Source: Phymorhynchus buccinoides
Taxonomy: Eukaryota > Mollusca > Gastropoda > Neogastropoda > Raphitomidae
Assembly: GCA_017654935.2 (NCBI GenBank)
Contig: CM065699.1
Coordinates: forward strand, 21,043,851 to 21,107,850
Direction: 5' to 3'
DNA length: 64,000 bases
Shown one piece after another: positions 41,993 to 54,929 of the stretch (positions within the stretch are counted from its first letter, which is position 1; each line of letters starts with the position of its first letter). The position numbers and the translations under genes were made by a program. The notes below the pieces were generated by a model. It worked only from the letters and a program-made list of their open reading frames with translations, ran no database searches and was not told the origin of the DNA.

Positions 41993-42222
41993 TTTCTCTC
42001 TCTTTCTTTCACTCCGTATCTCCCCCTCTCTTTCTCTCTCCCTCTCTCTTTCTCTCTCTCTAAATCAATCTAGCAATCAATTAATGAAGCAATCAAATGG
42101 TTTATTGTCCTTCAAAGGAAACATTAAAAAAGAAAAGAAAAGTAAGTAATAAGCATACATATCATTCTTTGCAAGTACTAATCATGTAAATTACTCTCCG
42201 TAATCACCTCTCTGTCTCTGTG

Positions 42223-42325
<103 letters not shown>

Positions 42326-43079
42326 TTCTGTCTCTCTTTCTTCCGAGAGAGAGAGAGAGGGGGGGGGGGGGGCATAGAAAAGAAGAGAAAAATGTCTCGG
42401 ATTATCTTATAGATTATCTTATATAAAATTTATATCCATTGCCATCCTACTATTATGATAGCAAATAGTAAGCACACAAACATCTGTTTGTATCTGGTAG
42501 TCATAGTCGGAAATGAAATGCAATAAACAGAAGTTTGTTCAGTTGGGTGTGAAAAGTCCGGGTGGGAAAAGTCCGGGTGGGAATAGTCCTAGGTGTGAAA
42601 AGTCCGGGTGTAAAAAGTCCGGGTGGGAATAGTCCTAGGTGAGAAAAGTCCGTGTGGGAAAAGTCCCGGCGGTGGGAAAAGTCCGGGCGGAAAAAGTCCG
42701 GACACCGACGGTAGGCGTAAGGAATTCATGCAGAACAGAACTTTTTGCTTTCACTTGCACTTCAGTTCACCCTGTGGAGTCAATGCATTTAAAAATAATA
42801 ATGAATAACAATTATATGGCGCAGTATCCTGAAAGAAAGAAGGAAAAGCACCTGTGCTACGTTTTTAGGTAAATGCTTGCGCATTTTAGTTAATGTTTTC
42901 ATGTTAATTATGATAGTGGTAGTGGTGTTTTGCATTGTTTGGTGTTTTTTTGCTTTGCTCCTTTTTCTCTTCTTTTTGTGTGTGTGTGATGATGATGATA
43001 ATGAGTAAGTCACATCCTGCCCAACCAGTTTAGGTTTTCGTTGATTTTAGTTACCAGGTACAAAACAAATTGAATTGTG

Positions 43080-43405
43080 TTGCTGCCAACCGCCAATCCC
43101 GCTAGGTTTGGAGGGACCTAGGACGCTCACTGACATTTTGCATGCTGATAGGTACTAAAGATATCTAGGCCATGCTCAAAAATGAAGGTCAAAGGTCAAG
43201 GTCATTGGCGCCGAAAATGCTGCCGAGCATCTGGCACAATAACGCTTAAAAGCAGGGACCTGGGATACTCAGATTTTGCTTTCGGATAAGTACTAAGAAT
43301 ATCTAGACCAAGTTCGAAAATCAAGGTCATAGGTCAAAGATCTAGGTCACTGGACCCGAAAATGCTGCGGCGCGGCTGGTGGTCTAGCGTCTTAACGCTC
43401 TAGTT
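43080..43405. repeat. dimeric repeat with AGGTCA half sites
   Basis: Two about 130-bp units. Each has GGGACCTRGGA, TTTTGC, ATAxGTACTAA, ATATCTAGRCCA, a run of AGGTCA-like hexamers, and CCGAAAATGCTGC. The first unit contains AGGTCAAAGGTCAAGGTCA, that is, a perfect DR1 nuclear-receptor half-site pair plus a third half site. Likely a SINE or satellite unit; regulatory use is not shown. Confidence 0.65.
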
Positions 43406-43409
43406 TAAT

Positions 43410-43725
43410 TTTTGCAATCATGTGGCGTACAGTTTCACCTGTGAACAAAACAAAGGAACTTGTCATAGACGTTTTCGATCTTTATTCAAATTCAAATTCA
43501 GACAAAAATTATTTGGACACTCCAAAACGAATGGCCGAAAAGCAAAAAAGCAAATATCTGTATAAATCAACCCAAAATGTTGACACGTTCTGCTTCACTA
43601 CATAGGGCCTAAACCATGGACATGTTATGTCGTTACAGTGTCAAAGACTTCTGAACGCAGGGGACTGATAGTACAAGATTAAGATGTTTGTAAAAGGGTA
43701 CGGGAAGGGCAAAATAGGTCAGAAT
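43410..43725. other. no gene seen
   Basis: Short open frame at 43420-43605 (61 codons) without recognisable domain. Confidence 0.4.
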
Positions 43726-43730
43726 AATGC

Positions 43731-43830
43731 ACCTAAATGTGCCTAACGCCACTTGTCACAATCTGGAATTTAGTTTCTGAACAAACGTAGAAAGTCAGAT
43801 GTCCAAATGTATCTGGCTAGAATCTATTTG
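43731..43830 (-). pseudogene. third, most decayed copy of the last coding stretch of the 419-codon gene
   Basis: On the minus strand, codons read D-F-L-R-L-F-R-N, stop, then P-D-C-D-K, aligning with the functional end (D-F-L-H-L-F-R-N ... D-C-D-K). Tandem duplication product lying farthest downstream. Confidence 0.65.
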
Positions 43831-43914
43831 CACATAAAAAAACACGTCTGTAAACAGTACAAAGTAAAGGCAAATCAGGCTACAATATTGTCCCTAGCTG
43901 TACCTAAAGTCACT

Positions 43915-43939
43915 AATTGTCACAATCTGAACTTGGTTT

Positions 43940-44015
<76 letters not shown>

Positions 44016-44105
44016 GGGCAAACGCAGAAAGTTTATACGGCTAAACATATCCGGATCTGAATACATGTCCAGCAGCATTCGTAGCGCAAAGTAAATGCTT
44101 AACAC
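43915..44105 (-). pseudogene. second copy of the last coding stretch, split by poly(G)
   Basis: The minus strand encodes LSIYFALRMLLDMYSDPDMF, which aligns with LSIYLWVRMMLDAWSDPETF of the gene at 44181. It then runs into 74 G (read as a proline run) before the final residues. A tandem partial duplication of the gene's 3' end. Confidence 0.8.
43941..44014. repeat. 74-base uninterrupted poly(G)
   Basis: G from 43941 to 44014 without a break, then AGGG. Exceptional length for a G homopolymer; strong quadruplex potential on the plus strand. Confidence 0.97.
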
Positions 44106-44180
44106 TAAACCTTTTTGTTGATATCTGTAAAGAGTAAAAGGACAAAAATAGACATGGTATAAACCTAATCGTACCTAAAA

Positions 44181-46540
<2,360 letters not shown>

Positions 46541-47480
46541 GGTATTGACTGTAGTGTTAAACTAGAATAAATTGTTCCCAGTATATTACAGTCAACGTCT
46601 TGCTTGCAAGCTTTGATTCATTATAACTTAAAGTGTATTATGATGTTTCTCTACAAAACCATGGCTCCAAGTAATGTAGAGCAAAATAAAATAATCTTGT
46701 TTCGTCAGATTACTGTCATTTGTCATGCATAACACGACATAATTGTCGGATAATTTCAATAAACGACAGCCAATGATTCTGACAAAGTAAAAACTGTAAC
46801 ACCAGCCACAAGATCCCACACTGATTGGACTAATGACGTAAACATAGAAAAATACCTATAGAGTATGACCTCATCTGTCTTCATGACATCATCGTTTCAA
46901 ACCAACGACAGAAACGTCACTAAACTCCGACGTAGGTCATAAGCTAGGGTGACGTGAGGGGAAATTCGTTCATTTTTGCTATTAGGGCGGAGTGAATCAA
47001 TGAACGCTTCTCCAAAAAATTATAGTCTACAAATAAACTTCAAACTTGCACAAATTTCGGTAAACTTTTTACGATCATTTGGTCATTAACTTTGTACAGT
47101 TTTGTATACAGGCCTATGCCTCTTAAGAATTTTAATAATAAAGCTCTTTTGAGCACAACATGGATTTTAAAAACAAATGCTCAGTTGAGCGTAAAGCATG
47201 AATTTTAAACAGTAGCCCTGGGGTTTTTAATTAGACTTCCTCCAATCTGCCAGACTTAAAAGCAAACAGCCAAATATCTTTTACAAACAAAATATTTTAT
47301 TACAAACATAAATTTTAAAAGAAAAACCAACAAAAAACTCTAGACTTATGCGCAATTAAAACTTCTAAAAATCCTTCTAAAAATAACTTATTTAATAAAT
47401 AATAAAAAATTATAATTAAAAAAAAAATCATATCTTATCATTTTAAAAAAATCCACTTTTTTCAGGATCTTTATAATTTC
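46541..47480. other. upstream of the 419-codon gene; no other gene seen
   Basis: AT-rich. A TGACGTGA-like CRE half site occurs near 46951 and TGACGTAAA near 46832; these could belong to the promoter of the minus-strand gene but are short motifs only. Confidence 0.35.
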
Positions 47481-47483
47481 AAA

Positions 47484-47535
47484 TGCCCCAAATGGTCTTT
47501 TGACCCAGAAGGCGTAAAAACTATTTTTTTCTCTC
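47484..47535 (+). repeat. SINE 3' module with (CT)n tail
   Basis: CCCCAAATGGTCTTTTGACC then AGAAGGCGTAAAAAC and TTTCTCTCTC. Confidence 0.5.
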
Positions 47536-47575
47536 TCAAATTTCGATTTGTAAAAAGTGTAGGCAAATAAAAGCA

Positions 47576-47607
<32 letters not shown>
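47576..47607. repeat. (CA)n microsatellite
   Basis: About 16 CA units. Confidence 0.95.
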
Positions 47608-47609
<2 letters not shown>

Positions 47610-47974
47610 TCTCCAGGGGTGGATCTGAGGTGGGTTTCAGACACCCCAGGCCCCCCTTCTATGCCCTAGGCATGTACTTTAATACAAGGGTAATAAGTAA
47701 GAAAATGGCTCAATGTTTTCTTTAAAATAATCACTAATTCGAAAAAACATTCTGGGGGCATCTCCCCCTGGGCCTCCCCAAAACCACAAGACCGTGACCC
47801 ATTCTGCTCCCTGGACTCCTCGCTAGAGTACCTGCTCGCGGCGATGATCGCGGACTCCCCCCCCCCCCCCCTACCCCCCCTTACGAACCATTTGGTCCGC
47901 CCCCTGGTCTCGCACACACTATCTCTCTCTCTCTCTTCCTTTGTTTCTCTCTCTCTGTGTCTCGATGTTATCAT

Positions 47975-47983
47975 TGAGAGAGA

Positions 47984-48032
<49 letters not shown>

Positions 48033-48165
48033 CGTGATAGACGAGAGAGAGAGAGAGAGAGAAACGAAAACGAAACGAATTTGTATTTTTATACAGAGAG
48101 AGAGAGAGATGGGGAGGGAGAGAGGGAGGGAGAGAGAGAGGGGAGAGAGAGAGAGAGAGAGAGAA

Positions 48166-48196
<31 letters not shown>

Positions 48197-48280
48197 CAAA
48201 GAGAGAAGAGAGAGCAGAGAAGACTCACCGAGCCTGAACCTTCGATGACGAGAGCTCAGAGAGAGAGAGAGAAAGAGATT
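47975..48280. repeat. (GA)n-rich stretch
   Basis: Several GA blocks broken by short unique pieces; ends in (GATT)n at 48276-48296. Confidence 0.9.
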
Positions 48281-48365
48281 GATTGATTGATTGATTGAAT
48301 TTTATTTATAGAGGGTAATAGAGTAAGCAATAACATGCTTTTTTACATCCAGCCCTCTGGACAGA
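48276..48365 (-). mobile_element. LINE-like 3' tail, minus strand
   Basis: Read on the minus strand: CAGAGGGCTGGATGTAAAAA, CTATAAATAAAATTC and (AATC)n. Similar to other (TGATT)n-ended tails in the window. Confidence 0.45.
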
Positions 48366-48539
48366 ATACATATATAAAAGTAGAAAATGGAAAACGAAAA
48401 TAAACACATACAAAGTAATGTAAAGCATGCAAAAAACATCCCTATATTGTGTAACACATCAATAACAAAATCAAACCTATTATTATTAACTATACTCATT
48501 ATTAACATTCAAAATGTGTGAAGTAAGCGCATACACACG

Positions 48540-49230
48540 GGAAAATAAAACCCAATCCTACTTTTCACACTCATCTTTAAACATTCAAAAATAGAGAAGT
48601 GCACACACAAAAAATATCTCAATCATATTTCATCATTAAAATGTACTTATTTGAAAAGAAACCCATGCACATAATAAGTCAAACATAATATTACTTTACC
48701 TACTCATCTTAGCATGCACAATTTAAAATGTAAATACATGTACCCATGGCAACATGAAACCTATTCCTACATTACATTATTCAATTGTAGCATAAACAAA
48801 TTAAAAAGTAAACACACACTCGTAACAAAAGCAGACCAAGTCATATTGTTTGCAAGCGAATACACATAATTATTAAAAAGTAAATACTACTCATAACGAA
48901 ATCAAGCCTAAACCTACTTTCTAGTCCTCGTCTTTAACATGCACATAAGTAAAACTTAACTCATCACAAAATTAAGACTAATCCTATTTTACATACCCAT
49001 AATGTAACCTACACATTTTAAATTTAAAGCCGATACACACAATAGAATCAAGCCTAAGCCCATTTTACATACTAATCTTAAAAATACATCAAACGTAAAT
49101 GTAAGCACATCATACATGACAGAATAAAACCAAATCCTATTCTACATACTCATCTTTAACATACACACATTTTGGAATAAACATTTATGAAAGAGAGACA
49201 CAAGATGAAACCCAATCCTATAATAATAAT
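48540..49230. repeat. degenerate about 75-bp tandem repeat
   Basis: About nine diverged units with AARCCYAATCCTAYTTTNCA, TACTCATCTTTAACATNCAC and AAATGTAAACACA-like blocks, spaced 70-85 bp (for example near 48548, 48680, 48760, 48904, 48978, 49048, 49128). A detached unit is at about 50115-50190, beyond the GA tract. Confidence 0.6.
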
Positions 49231-49236
49231 AGTAGC

Positions 49237-49278
<42 letters not shown>

Positions 49279-49330
49279 TCATATAGCGCTAAACATCCAT
49301 ATAGTAGTATGTCCGTTGCGCGTTACAAAA
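49225..49330 (-). mobile_element. L2-like tail with (ATT)n, minus strand
   Basis: (AAT)n followed by TCATATAGCGCTAAACATCC and TCCGTTGCGCGTTAC; the reverse complement is the usual GCGC...TATAT(G)AAT-(ATT)n LINE/SINE end. Confidence 0.6.
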
Positions 49331-49579
49331 GCAACAATGAAAGATGGAAAACATTAATTAAAATCAACAAGAAAGTCATACCACCAACATTCGAATGCAA
49401 AGAAATAAAGTAACAAAATAACATGATTTTCACTCACAAAGACATCCACCCTCGTTCGCCAGCACTGTCACTCTCTGATAACACATCACACTCACAAAAA
49501 CTAATAAAAATGTAAACAAGTAACAGGAAGGAATGCACCAATTAATACGTGCGTGCGTAGGCCTACACACGGCCCATAC

Positions 49580-49598
49580 TCTCTCTCCCCCCCCTCCC

Positions 49599-49629
<31 letters not shown>

Positions 49630-49735
49630 CCTCCCTCCCCCTCTCTCCCTCTCCCTCTCCCCTCCCCCTCTCTCTCTCCCCCTCTCTCTCTCCCCCTCTC
49701 TCTCTCTCTCTTTCCCTCTCTCTCTCTCTCATCAT
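49580..49735. repeat. C/T-rich microsatellite tract
   Basis: (CT)n and CCCT units over about 150 bp. Confidence 0.95.
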
Positions 49736-49893
49736 ACAGGATCCCCAATACAATAATATCAAAGAAACACTTTTCGTTACATAAATATAAAAATTCTGGC
49801 TAAGTCACAATAAACAAAATATAACAATATAAGCCTAAAGAAGAAAAAACTAAATTTGTATACTAAATAATTATTTTATGACACTAAACACCC

Positions 49894-49967
49894 ACGCGCG
49901 CGCACACACACCCACCCACCCACGCGCGCGCGCGCGCGCACGCGCGCGCGCACGCGCGCGCGCATAC
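49894..49967. repeat. (CG)n/(CA)n alternating tract
   Basis: Alternating purine-pyrimidine sequence with several (CG)6-8 blocks, a strong Z-DNA former. It abuts the (GA)n tract that follows. Confidence 0.9.
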
Positions 49968-49969
49968 AC

Positions 49970-50099
<130 letters not shown>

Positions 50100-50186
50100 A
50101 GTGAGAGAGAGAAGCATATCTAACACACTCATCTTTAACAATCATAACATTAGTAAACACAGTAAACACTGATACATGACAAAGTC

Positions 50187-50189
<3 letters not shown>

Positions 50190-50245
<56 letters not shown>

Positions 50246-50285
50246 GGGAAGAGAGAGACTCAGAGAGAGGTGGTGGTGGTGGTGG
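50190..50285. repeat. (GA)n, poly(G) and (GGT)n
   Basis: GA run, about 14 G, then GGTGGTGGTGGTGG. Confidence 0.9.
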
Positions 50286-50409
50286 AGGCTCAGCTAGTTG
50301 ATTCCCTGGCGGGTGTTTGCATTGTCAGTACTTTGTGCCCGCGCTGTATCGTTTTTCATGAGAGGAAGTGATACTGAATAATGCAGTGTGCAAACAATGT
50401 GATTTATAG

Positions 50410-50620
50410 GCCTCTGCAACTAGGGTTATTAACGCCCTTGACAGTGAGAGTGATGACCTTGCTGGTCAGTACTGACAAGGGCATTCACTCTTGCGAAAGG
50501 CAGCCATTTAGTGGCATCAAATAGGGTTATTGGCGAGAGTTATCCCCCTGTTTGGTCAGTACTGAACCATCTTCCCCCACCCACCAAGGGCATTCACTCT
50601 TGCAAAAGGTGTTCGTTGCA
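50410..50620. repeat. dispersed repeat with internal dimer, copy 2
   Basis: Matches 7665-7872 block for block (GGGTTATTAACGCCCTTGAC; GGTCAGTACTGA; GGGCATTCACTCTTGC). Confidence 0.75.
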
Positions 50621-50689
50621 GACCCCATAGCACAAAGCAAACAGAAATAAAACGATGTAGTTAAAATCCACTGTTAGCACATTTTCTTT

Positions 50690-50945
50690 TTCCATTGTCT
50701 ATTGTTGTTTGGGTTTGAGAACATAAAATGTGTAATGATTGTCACGGTCACCACTGTTGCTTAGTCTTTGTTTGGGTTTGAGAAACTTAGTAACAAACAA
50801 ACAAACCATGGTATAAACAAAAATTTATGTTCTTGAATCACTGTCTTAGCCAAAAGGCCGAGAAGCGATCAGGAATGTATGTTCAGTTGAGAAAGTAAAA
50901 TTTGTAATGAATGTCACCGCTGTTGTTTAGTCTTTGTTTGGGTTT
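50690..50945. repeat. about 58-bp minisatellite, left part
   Basis: Units of GTGTAATGATTGTCACCGCT, GTTGTTTAGTCTTTGTTTGG and GTTTGAGAAAGTAAAAT. One unit is split by the U2-derived insertion at 50786-50886. The array resumes at 52390-52512 after the LINE. Confidence 0.85.
50786..50886 (-). mobile_element. U2-snRNA-headed SINE-like element, copy 2
   Basis: On the minus strand GATCGCTTCTCGGCCTTTTG plus GCTAAGA starts at 50870 and continues CAGTGATTCAAGAACATAAA...TTTATACCATGG, the same non-U2 body as copy 1. It ends in (GTTT)n. Flanked by TTGAGAAA at 50778-50785 and 50887-50894. Neighbouring minisatellite units show the empty site. Sixteen bases precede the U2 start inside the insert. Confidence 0.8.
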
Positions 50946-51883
50946 CATAAATGGATTTAATTCAGAAGAAATAAGTGACACAAGTGGGGTCCCACAGGGC
51001 AGCGTCCTTGGACCTACCTTATTTGTTTATTTTATAAATGATTTACGTGACCATGTAGATTGTAATATTAAGAGTTTTGCAGACGATACCAAGGCTTATT
51101 CAAATGTTGATGATAGTGAGGGATCAAAGCTAAAGATGCAGAGCTGCATTGATAATTTAGTAACATGGGCAGATACTTGGTTGATGAAACTTAACAGTCA
51201 AAAATGTAAAGTTATGCATCTAGGAAAATATAATCCTATGCATACATACTATATAAATGACGGTGAGGAGAAAAGAGTGCTCGAGACCACAACAGAGGAA
51301 AGGGATCTAGGGGTGTTAGTTGACCCTGGTTTAACGTTTGAACTCCACATAAATAATGCTGTATTAAAGGCCAACCGTATTTCTGGACTTTTAGTCAGAA
51401 CAATTACAAATAAATCAAAGGATATTATGATTCCCTTGTTTAAATCACTGGTACGGCCGATTCTTGAGTATGGAAACCCAGTGTGGTGTCCACACCTACG
51501 GAAACATATAGACTCTCATAGAAGGGGTACAGAGAAGATTTACTAAGAAAATCCAGGGGACAAACAACATGAGTTATGAGGAAAGACTACAATACTTAAA
51601 ATGACCAAGTTTGGAGTATAGAAGATTAAGAGGTGATATTATTGAAGTGTATAAAATTGTACATGGCCTTTATGATCATACTACCACAGCAAATTTATTA
51701 ACTCTGTGTGAGGAGGATAGAACAATAATTATAAACTTTTAAAAAAATACTAACACTAAATTGGCACAAACTTTCTTTGCTAACAGGATTGTTAATGCAT
51801 GGAATGATCTAACCAATGAGGCAGTAAATGCAAAATCATGAAATGCTTTTAAAAATTCAATAGATAAGCACTTTCAAAATATT
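50946..51883 (+). pseudogene. reverse transcriptase fragment
   Basis: Blocks: GVPQGSVLGPTLF, catalytic FADDT, LNSQKCKVMHLGK, V-R-P-I-L-E-Y-G-N-P-V-W. The first open stretch ends at 51546 through a frameshift near 51520. Beyond it the other frame shows SYEERLQYLK, RRLRGDIIEVYKIVHG and ANRIVNAWNDL, with several stops. Clearly dead. Same clade as the 1-2473 element, but a different copy. Confidence 0.88.
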
Positions 51884-51884
51884 A

Positions 51885-52098
51885 GGGGAAGACGGGGTAA
51901 AAAGCGCATGGGCGGGTAAGAAGCCCACCCCAATTATCTAATGAAATAAAGAAAATTTCAGTCAAATTTGCCCATGAGACGAATGCTAGACATTAACACT
52001 CGTCTCATGGGCAAAATGAGACTGAAATTTGCTTCATTTCATGAGATAATTGGGGTGGGCTTCTTACCCGCCCATGCGCTTTTTACCCCGTCTTCCCC
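51885..52098. mobile_element. 214-bp perfect-hairpin MITE, copy 2
   Basis: GGGGAAGACGGGGTAAAAAG at left and CTTTTTACCCCGTCTTCCCC at right, TA on both sides. Nearly identical to 45438-45652. Inserted in the last codons of the LINE reading frame. Confidence 0.92.
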
Positions 52099-52389
52099 TA
52101 TGTATGTAATGGATTTTACAAAAATAGATCAGTAGTATAACACAACTGCTAAGTAGCCATCGGTTTTTACGCCGATTATCAAAAACGAAATGAAGGCAAT
52201 ATGTAGAGGGCAAAAGGCTATAAAAAGCCTACAGAGCCTTATTTGATATCATATCATATCATAACACAACTGCTAAGTAGCCATCGGTTTTTACGCCGAT
52301 TATCAAAAACAAAATGAAGTCAATATGTAGAGGGCAAAAGGCTATAAAAAGCCTACAGAGCCTTATTTCATATCATATGATATCATAAC

Positions 52390-52515
52390 GTAAAATGTGT
52401 AATGATTGTCACCGCTGTTGTCTTTGTTTGGGTTTGAGAAAGTAAAATGTGTAATGATTGTCACCGCTGTTGTTTAGTCTTTGTTTGGGTTTGAGAAAGT
52501 AAAATGTATGATTGT
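52390..52515. repeat. about 58-bp minisatellite, right part
   Basis: Two further units of the array at 50690-50945, including the uninterrupted GGGTTTGAGAAAGTAAAATG. Confidence 0.85.
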
Positions 52516-52519
52516 TATT

Positions 52520-53095
52520 AGGTCATCGCCTAAATTGGTCACCGCTTAAAAAAAAAATCGTCCCACGCAGTCCTGGGGATTATTTCTTTAGAACGGGCGT
52601 TTCGTCGAGCGCTTTAAGGCGAAGCCGATTCGGCGACAATAAATTTGAGAAACACCTCGTTTGCCAAAAACTTCGCAAGCAGTCTCACTCTTCTAGCCGC
52701 TCAGGGAAGCTTAAAACTATCACGTGGGCTTTTCTTTCTTCCACCTTTAAGTTTTCACTCTCACGAAGATGAGAAATTAGGAGGAAAAAACTTTTTGTTT
52801 TTAACCAATCATACAAGAGTTCAGTGTGGGGTTTTTTTCTGCTGAGTAAAGTCTCGTAAATTTGTTTCTTAGACCTCGTTTGTCATAAGACTCTGCGCGC
52901 GCAGGGCGCTCTCTTGTGAAACATCACCCAGTTTCGGAGTTGTGACATCATGACCCACTACTGACACAGAAAACAGATAGACGGAAATTTCCACCGGATT
53001 TTCACTGTTCAGTCGAAACTCGATCAAACTGAAGAAAAAAACAACCCCAAAACAGAGACAAAGACAGTGAGACAGACAGACAGTGCACACACACG
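52520..53095. other. no gene seen
   Basis: Open frames of 66-88 codons lack recognisable domains. Confidence 0.4.
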
Positions 53096-53103
53096 TGACA
53101 CAG

Positions 53104-53170
<67 letters not shown>

Positions 53171-53330
53171 TTTACTAATGCTTGTGAGCTCTCTCTCTGT
53201 TTCTCTGTGTGTGCGTGCGCGCACGCCGTGTATGTGTGTGCGCGCGCGCACTTGTACATACTGCTGCGCATGTTTACATGTGTGTGTCACAGTGTATAGT
53301 GTGCAATGTGTGTGTGTGCCAAGGTGTGCA
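53075..53330. repeat. (CA)n/(CT)n/(GT)n microsatellite cluster
   Basis: CA then CT runs (53100-53166) and scattered GT/GC tracts. Confidence 0.85.
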
Positions 53331-53575
53331 CTGATGTGAGTGGCTTCATATCTGCACTTTTATTTAAATCCAGCTATTTCAAAAGGACTCATTAGTTTTA
53401 TTAAGCGATGAATGAGGTTTTTTTCTTTCTCCAAATGTGGAGAATGGAATGCAAGACGCGGAGAGGGTTATGGGTGTGTGGATGCATGTAATAGGCTATT
53501 TTTATAATATATAAATTCCATGTTGTCTGTTTTGTTGTGAAATACATACATCTGAATCATTAAAATTCGGGACTT

Positions 53576-53690
53576 TCCTGGAGTTGCACTGCCTCCGGGC
53601 ATTGCCTCCAGGATCGTTCCCACCATCTTTATATCTACTAACGTCCCATATGTGTTTGTTTCAGACCGGAGGACGTTAAACAGATTTTCA
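53576..53690 (+). mobile_element. SINE-like 3' part
   Basis: TTGCACTGCCTCCGGGCATT, GTTCCCACCATCTT, CCCATATGTGTTTG and CGGAGGACGTTAAACAG, the same series as 8160-8265. Confidence 0.65.
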
Positions 53691-53879
53691 TCACCTTATT
53701 GTGACGGCAAACCGACTTATCAGATGTTGTTGTGTTGTGTTTGCTTGAAGGTGAGATTAGCGTCCAATCAGGTTGTTTTGTTGCTTTCATTGTTAGTTTC
53801 AAATTAAAGTACGGGAAGGTTGATTTTCTGTAAATAACTGACGTGTGTTTGTATGTTTTGCCTTTGAAAATGTTGATCT

Positions 53880-54345
53880 GTTTGAGTCCTCTTTTATCAG
53901 ATTTTGGATTGCCCAGCTTTTAGAAGACACGATGATAGCCGAACTAATATTAGAAAAAAATTCTTTTCTAACAGAGTAACAAAGTTTTGGAATACTCTTC
54001 CTGCACATATTAAAGACCCACCACGTCACGTGTCAAAATCATGGTTTTCACGTGTTTTCCCTCTTATAGCTGGTAAGAAATCTTAAGAAATCTTCCAAGC
54101 ATAAGAGGGAATGTGACACGTGACGTGGGGGGTCTTTAAACGAGCACAGAATCTAACACAATTCAAAAACCTTCTTGGTGGATACACCAACATATCAAAA
54201 CTACAATACGAGCATGACTAAAAGGCAGATTTGCCGAAAACAAAATACAAAAACCTCTCAGCTGTGCAAAAGTTCAAACAAAAATGACAGGACAGTGAAG
54301 AGGCCGCGAGGCCTAATGTCCTAACTACCTGACCTGACCTGAAAG
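53880..54345 (+). mobile_element. LINE 3' end with RT C-terminus and nested MITE
   Basis: Codons 53904-54009 read F-F-S-N-R-V-T-K-F-W-N-T-L-P-A-H-I-K, the C-terminal block of CR1-type RTs. After the nested element (54010-54139) the frame resumes with L-T-Q-F-K-N-L-L-G-G and a stop. The 3' end has hairpin GAGGCCGCGAGGCCT and (ACCTG)n. Confidence 0.85.
54010..54139. mobile_element. 130-bp TTAA-flanked MITE nested in LINE
   Basis: TTAA, AGACCCACCACGTCACGTGT ... ACACGTGACGTGGGGGGTCT, TTAA. Inverted ends of about 24 bp with one difference. Removing it joins the LINE C-terminus. Confidence 0.88.
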
Positions 54346-54760
54346 TGATCATCTCTATTAGCCGTTTTATCGAAGCCGGTTTGCAAGAGTGAATGCGCTT
54401 GTTTATCTCTAGCGCGCGGAGTCGCGAAAAGTGATCTACTCACTTCCGAGCCGATGGGGATGAATGTTTGCCTGACGACAAGTAATGGGCAAAGAACAAC
54501 CAAAGATGTGCGTGCAGCTTGCAGATCTCGCATTGAATCTCTGACACACAATTTTGTTACTGATTTTTTTAAATTAATCAGCTCTACTTTTACACAACAC
54601 TGTGTGTTTCTCATAACAGATCACGATCTTATTTGTTTGGCTCAGTTGTGATTATTTATTCGATCACAAACCCTGCAACTGAGCAAACTCATACTGTCTT
54701 GCACGAAAAAGCCACAGAACATAACTTTTTTCATTAGCTTAGGCGGTTCCTTTTCTATTA
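54346..54760. other. no gene seen
   Basis: A 65-codon frame at 54454-54651 has no recognisable features. Confidence 0.4.
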
Positions 54761-54767
54761 TGTTTCA

Positions 54768-54905
54768 TAATGTTGGGTGTCCGCTGATCGGGACCTGACT
54801 GGCTGGGTCACTTAGCTTAGAGTGAAGGTAGCTGCTCCATTCAGCATCACGTTGGGTGCCCGCTGAAAGGATCCTGACTGGCTGGGTCACTTAGCTTAGG
54901 GTGAT
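54768..54905. repeat. about 80-bp tandem duplication
   Basis: GTTGGGTGTCCGCTGATCGG and GTTGGGTGCCCGCTGAAAGG each followed by CTGACTGGCTGGGTCACTTA; two units. Confidence 0.85.
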
Positions 54906-54929
54906 GATGCTCTTTCTCTCAGTGCTTAA

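Larger units (their letters stand above)
50946..52389 (+). mobile_element. 5'-truncated CR1/jockey-type LINE in a minisatellite
   Basis: Starts inside RT (F-I-N-G-F...) and runs to a 3' tail with hairpin AGGCTATAAAAAGCCT and a TATCATATCATATCAT repeat. The tail unit (about 124 bp) is present twice (52136-52259, 52260-52385). Minisatellite units lie on both sides. The palindromic MITE at 51885 is nested in its coding end. Confidence 0.85.
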
